Positions 59,495-64,000 of a DNA stretch of 64,000 bases are shown here, piece after piece. Each line of letters starts with the position of its first letter. Position 1 is the first letter of the stretch. Source of the stretch: Deinococcus humi (GTDB lineage: Bacteria > Deinococcota > Deinococci > Deinococcales > Deinococcaceae); assembly GCF_014201875.1 (NCBI RefSeq), contig NZ_JACHFL010000014.1, positions 1 through 64,000 on the forward strand. The letters are read 5' to 3'. The notes below the pieces were generated by a model, which saw nothing but the letters and a program-made list of their open reading frames with translations, was not told the DNA's origin and searched no databases. Made by a program: the position numbers and the translations under genes.

Positions 59495-60682
59495 CTAGCC
59501 TTCCAGTTCTCCCAGCACCTCCGCCGTGTGCTGCCCCAGCGTGGGTGGGGCGCGGCGGACAGGCAGACTCCGGCCCGCGATTTCCCACGGCGGTGAGGTC
59601 ACGGTGGTGTGGCCCAGCGACGCGTGCTCAATTTCCACCGCCACGCCACGGGCCTGCACATGCGGATCGGCAAAGACCTCGGCCATGTTGTTGACCGGGC
59701 CACACGGCACGCCTGCCAGTTCCAGCCGGTCCATGATCTCCTGACGGGTGAAACGGGCCAGACCGTCCAGCATTAACGTGTCCAGCTCGGTGCGGTGTTC
59801 TACCCGGCCCTCGTTGGTGGCAAAGCGCGGGTCTGCGCCCAACTCGCCCAACTCCAGGGCCGCGCAGAAGCGCCGCCACAGCGCGTCGTTGCCGACCGCG
59901 ATGTTCACGAAGCCGTCGCCGCAGGCCACCGTCCCGTACGGCACGATGCTGCGGTGGTCATTGCCGACCGGCACGGGAATTTCCCCGGTCGCCAGATACC
60001 GCCCCACCTGCGAAGACCCCAGCGCGATCACGCTCTCAAGCAGGTTGACATCCACCCGCTCGCCCCGTCCGGTGCGCTCCCTCTGAAACAGCGCGGCCAG
60101 AATCGCCTGGGTGATCAGCGAGCCGGCAAACACATCGGCCACCGCCACGCCCACCCGCAGCGGCGGCCCGCCCGCCTCGCCGTTGTAGCTCATCATGCCG
60201 CCCATGCCCTGCGCGATCACGTCGTAGCCAGCGCGGTCCTTGTACGGTCCGGACAGCCCGAAACCGGAAATGCTGGCGTAGATCAGCCTGGGATGCTCGG
60301 CGCGCAACGCTTCCCAGCCCAGGCCCAGGCGATCCAGCGTGCCGGGGCGAAAGTTCTCCACCAGCACGTCACTCCTGGCAATCAAGCGGCGGGCGACGTC
60401 CATGCCTTCGGGCGTCTTGAGGTCCAGTTCCACGCTGCGTTTGTTGCGGTTGACGCTTAAGAAATAGCTGGATTCGCGCCCGTTCTCCGAATCCCGGCCG
60501 CGTCCATGCTGAAAGGGCGGCCCCCAGCCGCGCGTGTCGTCGCCCCCGGGCGGCTCGATCTTGATCACGTCCGCGCCCAGATCGCCTAGCAGCATGGTGC
60601 AGAAGGGGCCAGTCAGCACCCGCGTGAAGTCGGCCACCCGGATGCCGGACAGGGGGAGGTCAGAAGCGGCGGGGCCGGTCAT
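59495..60682 (-). CDS. CaiB/BaiF family CoA transferase (class III)
   Basis: 395 residues, normal length. RVADFTRVLTGPFCTMLLGDLGADVIKIEPPGGDDTRGWGPPF at the N-terminus, SYFLSVNRNKRSVELDLKTPEG, and SGFGLSGPYKDRAGYDVIAQGMGGMMSYNGEAGGPPLRVGVAVADVFAG, which includes the likely catalytic Asp of GYD. Transfers CoA between organic acids; the acid is unknown. It is divergent from the molybdenum-type dehydrogenase subunit gene across 170 nt. Confidence 0.93.
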   Translation of the reverse strand: MTGPAASDLPLSGIRVADFTRVLTGPFCTMLLGDLGADVIKIEPPGGDDTRGWGPPFQHGRGRDSENGRESSYFLSVNRNKRSVELDLKTPEGMDVARRLIARSDVLVENFRPGTLDRLGLGWEALRAEHPRLIYASISGFGLSGPYKDRAGYDVIAQGMGGMMSYNGEAGGPPLRVGVAVADVFAGSLITQAILAALFQRERTGRGERVDVNLLESVIALGSSQVGRYLATGEIPVPVGNDHRSIVPYGTVACGDGFVNIAVGNDALWRRFCAALELGELGADPRFATNEGRVEHRTELDTLMLDGLARFTRQEIMDRLELAGVPCGPVNNMAEVFADPHVQARGVAVEIEHASLGHTTVTSPPWEIAGRSLPVRRAPPTLGQHTAEVLGELEG

Positions 60683-60852
60683 AGGTGTGAGGCAGAACAG
60701 GGCATGGTGGGAAACCTCCAGGGAGAACGGTGGGCGTGAAATGGATTCAGCCGGAGTCTAGCCCAGTGGCCTTTCCCCGACCGCTGTGGGGCGATGGTGG
60801 CGGGCGCGGCCACGCCGTAGAATCTCGGTTACACACCCCCTGGAGGTTTCGA

Positions 60853-63108
60853 GTGAAGGACACGGTTCATCTCGGCAAACGGCGCACGATCATCGACGGC
60901 CCCCAAAAGGTCAGCGGCAAGGCCCGCTTCACGGCGGACGTGGCCCTGCGGGGCATGCTGCACGCCCGCCCCGTGCTCTCGCCCTATCCCCACGCCCGCA
61001 TCCGAGGGATCGACACCGCCGCCGCCCTGGCCCAGCCTGGCGTGGTCGCTGTGCTGACCGGACAGGACCTTAACGGCGGGCGCACCGCCCACTCCCGCCC
61101 CAGCATGCTGCTCGCTCAGGACGAGGTGAGATTTGCCGGCCAGCCGGTTGCGGTGGTGGTTGCGGATACAGAGGCCCAGGCTGCCGACGCCGCCGCGCTG
61201 CTGGACATCGACTACGAGGTTCTGGACAGCGTCGACGATGCCGAACAGGCCATGACCGACGAGCGGCTGGTGTGGCCCCAGGGGGTGCCGCAGGCCGACA
61301 GCAGTCTGGCCAGCCTGCACGGCGGCGACGCGAGCGTCCAGGGAGACGAGACCAGGTCGAATGTCGACGAGCGCCGGGTCTTTGCCCGTGGTGACGCCGC
61401 GGCCGCCCTGGCCGCTGCCCACGTCGTGGTCGAGCACACCTACACCAACGCCCGGGTTCACCAGTCCTATCTAGAGCCGCACGCGGTGGTGGCCGAGCCG
61501 GGCATGCGCCCCGGTCAGGTCACGGTCTACACCAGCACGCAGGGCCAGTACGCCGTCCGCAGCGAGGTGGCCAGCGCCCTGGGGCTCCGCGAGGGGGATG
61601 TGCGCATCGAGCCCATGACCGTGGGCGGCGGCTTCGGCGCGAAGTACGGCATCGTGGACGCCCTGGTGGTAGCGGTGGCGCTGCATGTGGACCGTCCAGT
61701 GCGGATGATCCTCTCGCGCAGCGAGGACATGCTGACGACCATGCCCGCCCCCAGCACGTCCATCCGGGTGCGCCTGGGGGCCGATGAGAGCGGACGGATC
61801 GTCGGCCTGGACGTCCAAGCTGTGATCGAGAACGGCGTCTTCCGTTTTGGGCACGCGGGCATCCTGGCCACCGTGATTGGGGGGATATACCGCTGCGACG
61901 ACGTGCACATCGAGACGCTGGAAGTGCTCACGAACCGGTCCCCGGTCGGGGCGTACCGTGCGCCCGGCGTGCCACAGGCCCTGTTTGCGCTGGAGTCGAG
62001 CGTGGACGAGCTGGCCCGCACCCTCGGCCTCGACCCACTGGAATTGCGGCTGCAAAACGCGGTCGAGGGCGGCGATCCCACCGGCACGGGACGCCCATGG
62101 CCCGACATTGGCCTGAAGGCCTGTCTGGAGCGGGCGCGTGAGCATCCGCTGTGGCAGTCGCGCGCCGAGCGTCCCCATGAGGGAGTAGGTCTGGCGGTCG
62201 GCGGCTGGCCGGGCGGCTTCTCGCCAGCTGGCGCGGTCTGCCGGGTAGACACGGACGGCACCGTGCGCCTGCATGTGGGCAGCGTGGACATCAGCGGGGT
62301 CCACAGCTCGATGGTGCTGATCGTCGCCGAAACGCTGGGCATTGATCCGGCGACTGTGGAAATCGTGCAGGGCAACACCGACGCTGGCCCGTACGCGCCG
62401 GCCTCGGGAGGCTCGCAGGTTACCATTAGCCTGTCGGGCGCGGTGCTGGGGGCCAGTCAGCAGGTCCGCGAGCAGCTGCTGGACCTCGCAGCCTCGCATT
62501 TCGAGGCGCACCGCGACGACATCGAGCTGAGCGAGGGACAGGCGCGCGTGCGCGGCGTGGCTGGACAGGGCGTGACGCTGGGTCAGCTCGCCCAGCGCGG
62601 CCAGCGGCTGCCCGGCGGTCCCGGACCTGTCGTTGCCGAGGGCCGGGCCGCCCTCAAGGGCGGGGCTCCCGGCTTCACCGCCCAGCTGGTCCGCGTGCGG
62701 GTCGATCCCGACACCGGACATGTCACGCCGCTGGAGGCCGTGTGTATCCAGGACGTCGGCTACGCCCTCAATCCGCTGCTCGTCGAAGGCCAGATGCACG
62801 GCGGCGCGGCGCAGGGCCTGAGCATGGGCCTGTACGAGGGCCTGCACTTCGAGAGCGGCACGCTGAGCAACCCGAACTTTCTGGAATACGTTTTCCCCAC
62901 GGCCAGCGATCTTCCACCCATTGACGCCGTGCTGGTTGAGCGCCCTTCCGAGCACGGTCCTTTCGGGGCGCGCATCGTCGGCGAGCCGCCCATCACGGCG
63001 GGGGCGGCTGCCATCGCCAACGCGATTCGGGCGGCGGCGGACGTGCGCGTCACCAGCCTGCCTGCTACGTCGGAGCAGGTCTGGCGACTGATGCAGGAGC
63101 GCAACTGA
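60853..63108 (+). CDS. molybdopterin-binding large subunit of the xanthine dehydrogenase / aldehyde oxidase family
   Basis: 751 residues from GTG 60853 (GGAGG at 60842-60846; a TAGAAT box further upstream). Family segments: ARFTADVALRGMLHARPVLSPYPHARI at the N-terminus, FAGQPVAVVVADTEAQAADAA, YLEPHAVVAE, MTVGGGFGAKYG, SPVGAYRAPGVPQALFALES, SGGSQVTI, and the C-terminal GARIVGEPPITAGAAAIANAI holding the likely active-site Glu. Oxidises purines, aldehydes or hydroxylated aromatics. The iron-sulfur and FAD subunits that normally accompany it are not in this window. Confidence 0.9.
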   Translation: MKDTVHLGKRRTIIDGPQKVSGKARFTADVALRGMLHARPVLSPYPHARIRGIDTAAALAQPGVVAVLTGQDLNGGRTAHSRPSMLLAQDEVRFAGQPVAVVVADTEAQAADAAALLDIDYEVLDSVDDAEQAMTDERLVWPQGVPQADSSLASLHGGDASVQGDETRSNVDERRVFARGDAAAALAAAHVVVEHTYTNARVHQSYLEPHAVVAEPGMRPGQVTVYTSTQGQYAVRSEVASALGLREGDVRIEPMTVGGGFGAKYGIVDALVVAVALHVDRPVRMILSRSEDMLTTMPAPSTSIRVRLGADESGRIVGLDVQAVIENGVFRFGHAGILATVIGGIYRCDDVHIETLEVLTNRSPVGAYRAPGVPQALFALESSVDELARTLGLDPLELRLQNAVEGGDPTGTGRPWPDIGLKACLERAREHPLWQSRAERPHEGVGLAVGGWPGGFSPAGAVCRVDTDGTVRLHVGSVDISGVHSSMVLIVAETLGIDPATVEIVQGNTDAGPYAPASGGSQVTISLSGAVLGASQQVREQLLDLAASHFEAHRDDIELSEGQARVRGVAGQGVTLGQLAQRGQRLPGGPGPVVAEGRAALKGGAPGFTAQLVRVRVDPDTGHVTPLEAVCIQDVGYALNPLLVEGQMHGGAAQGLSMGLYEGLHFESGTLSNPNFLEYVFPTASDLPPIDAVLVERPSEHGPFGARIVGEPPITAGAAAIANAIRAAADVRVTSLPATSEQVWRLMQERN

Positions 63109-63184
63109 GCGGGTCCTGATCTTTGACTGCGTTGCGCACCGTGTCGAGTGTTTCCCTTGCCCGGCTCCTGAAAATCCAGGCAAT

Positions 63185-63220
63185 AAAGAAGACCGCCCCC
63201 AACTGGAGGCGGTCTTCTTT
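63185..63220. terminator. Bidirectional terminator between the dehydrogenase and V-ATPase D genes
   Basis: 13-bp perfect stem (63185-63197 with 63208-63220) and a 10-nt loop, with T-rich ends on both strands, between convergent genes. Confidence 0.9.
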
Positions 63221-63231
63221 GCCCATGGACT

Positions 63232-63906
63232 TCAGTCTGCTGCGGAGCCGTGGTTCCCAGCCTGCATGTTTTCCTTGTCCTTCTTGGCGTCGGCTTCCAG
63301 CTTGGCCTTGATCTTCTTCAGGGTGAAGCTGGCCTCACGTTCGCGCTGGTCGAGAACGCTGCGGATAAAACGGATGTCGTCCTGAATGCCGGGAATGAGC
63401 ACCTGCTCCAGCGCGTTCACGCGGCGCGAGGTCTTCTTGATCTCCTCGCCGATCCGGCGCAGCTTGGTCTCGGTAGCGGCCACCTTGACGATGCCGTCCA
63501 TCACACCGCTGAAATCGGTGGCAGCCTGGATGGTGCGGGCGCCCACGTTGATCGGGCTGAACGCTGTGGCGCTGTCACGCTCGGGAAGCTCGATGCGCGG
63601 CACTTTCACGCCATACAGGTTGTCGATCTGCATGTCGATGGCGTAGTCGCCGCTGCCGGCCAAGCTCAGGCTCTCGACGGCCTCCGGGGTGTCCCAGGCC
63701 TTCGCGCCGAACAGGCTGGTGTAGGCGCCCTTGCTGACGCCGGAGAGTTCCTCGCGGGCGGCCAGCGCGTCCTTAACGAGCGCGAAGAACTCGCCGATCA
63801 GGGCGTCGCGCTTGCGCTTGAGGAGGTCTGCGCCGCTCTGCGCGGTCTTGAGGCTGGCCTTGCTCGCCAGCATCGCGCTGCGGGTGGGGCTGATCTGTCC
63901 TGCCAT
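63232..63906 (-). CDS. atpD: V/A-type ATP synthase subunit D
   Basis: 224 residues. ATG 63906 has AAAGGAGG upstream. Begins ISPTRSAMLASKASLKTAQSGADLLKRKRDALIGEFF, typical of the central-stalk D subunit, and ends with a long helix TSRRVNALEQVLIPGIQDDIRFIRSVLDQREREASFTLKKIKAKLE. It forms the rotating shaft of the V-type ATPase that Deinococcus and Thermus use for ATP synthesis. Subunits A and B are expected just upstream on the minus strand, beyond the window edge. Confidence 0.95.
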   Translation of the reverse strand: MAGQISPTRSAMLASKASLKTAQSGADLLKRKRDALIGEFFALVKDALAAREELSGVSKGAYTSLFGAKAWDTPEAVESLSLAGSGDYAIDMQIDNLYGVKVPRIELPERDSATAFSPINVGARTIQAATDFSGVMDGIVKVAATETKLRRIGEEIKKTSRRVNALEQVLIPGIQDDIRFIRSVLDQREREASFTLKKIKAKLEADAKKDKENMQAGNHGSAAD

Positions 63907-63943
63907 GTGTGTTCACCTCCTTTGTCGGTGAATGTCCTAGAAA

Positions 63944-63974
63944 GTCTAACCACTACGGCACGCTGCGGTTAGAC
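63944..63974 (-). other. Hairpin in the region upstream of V-ATPase D
   Basis: GTCTAACC (63944-63951) pairs with GGTTAGAC (63967-63974), with a 15-nt loop. A minus-strand stop codon at 63987-63989 could end the upstream gene. The hairpin could affect readthrough or mRNA processing between cistrons. Confidence 0.45.
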
Positions 63975-64000
63975 CTCCAGGCTTATTTACATGCTCATGC

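Overview
This window is chromosomal DNA of a Deinococcus species or very close relative. The evidence is an SlpA-type S-layer protein with an SLH domain, coiled coil and outer-membrane barrel, a glutaminyl-tRNA synthetase carrying a C-terminal YqeY-like domain, a V-type ATPase subunit D, many DinB-family paralogs, high GC content, and many genes whose -10 box (TANNNT) lies 5-7 nt before the start codon with no Shine-Dalgarno sequence (leaderless genes). I see no rRNA, CRISPR array, prophage or insertion sequence. One tRNA gene, tRNA-Gly(GCC), opens the window.

Layout. 1-9.4 kb: tRNA-Gly, tgt, slpA with a long leader, ppaC, folC, an SCP2-type protein (minus strand), a small helical protein and a methyltransferase. 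9.5-25.2 kb: five consecutive plus-strand genes for exported proteins built from DUF11/SdrD-B-like beta-sandwich modules, one ending in a predicted outer-membrane barrel and one carrying a parallel beta-helix; this looks like an uncharacterised cell-surface apparatus and is the largest block of unknown biology here. 25.3-29.2 kb: an EamA transporter, then a minus-strand membrane cluster (DUF2254, MscS channel, YetF/DUF421). 29.3-35.4 kb: glnS-YqeY, a TPR protein, and ftsH behind a perfect HspR (HAIR) operator.

35.4-39.9 kb: five DinB paralogs with DUF1905 and DUF3224 genes, tightly packed and divergent from a WYL regulator. 40-44.7 kb: an Fer4/CDGSH protein, pyrimidine-nucleoside phosphorylase, an FtsB-like protein, a thioesterase, a small unknown, a ROK kinase lacking the zinc cysteines, and an HD hydrolase. 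44.8-51.2 kb: two lipoprotein subtilases with unusual WAT repeats, and a 1229-residue TPR/HD-GYP/TPR/GGDEF protein. 51.5-53.6 kb: groEL and groES.

53.8-56.3 kb: an overlapping operon whose first product fuses GGDEF to a ribbon-helix-helix DNA-binding domain, followed by a deaminase, a frameshifted histidine phosphatase and the stump of a Nudix gene, then a GNAT gene. 56.3-64 kb: an M23 peptidase, an M16 peptidase pair (one non-catalytic), a CaiB-type CoA transferase, a lone molybdopterin-binding dehydrogenase large subunit, and the V-ATPase subunit D gene.

The strongest candidates for undescribed biology are the five-gene DUF11 locus, the GGDEF-RHH operon and the WAT-repeat subtilase pair. 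All functions are inferred from sequence reading; no database search was run.
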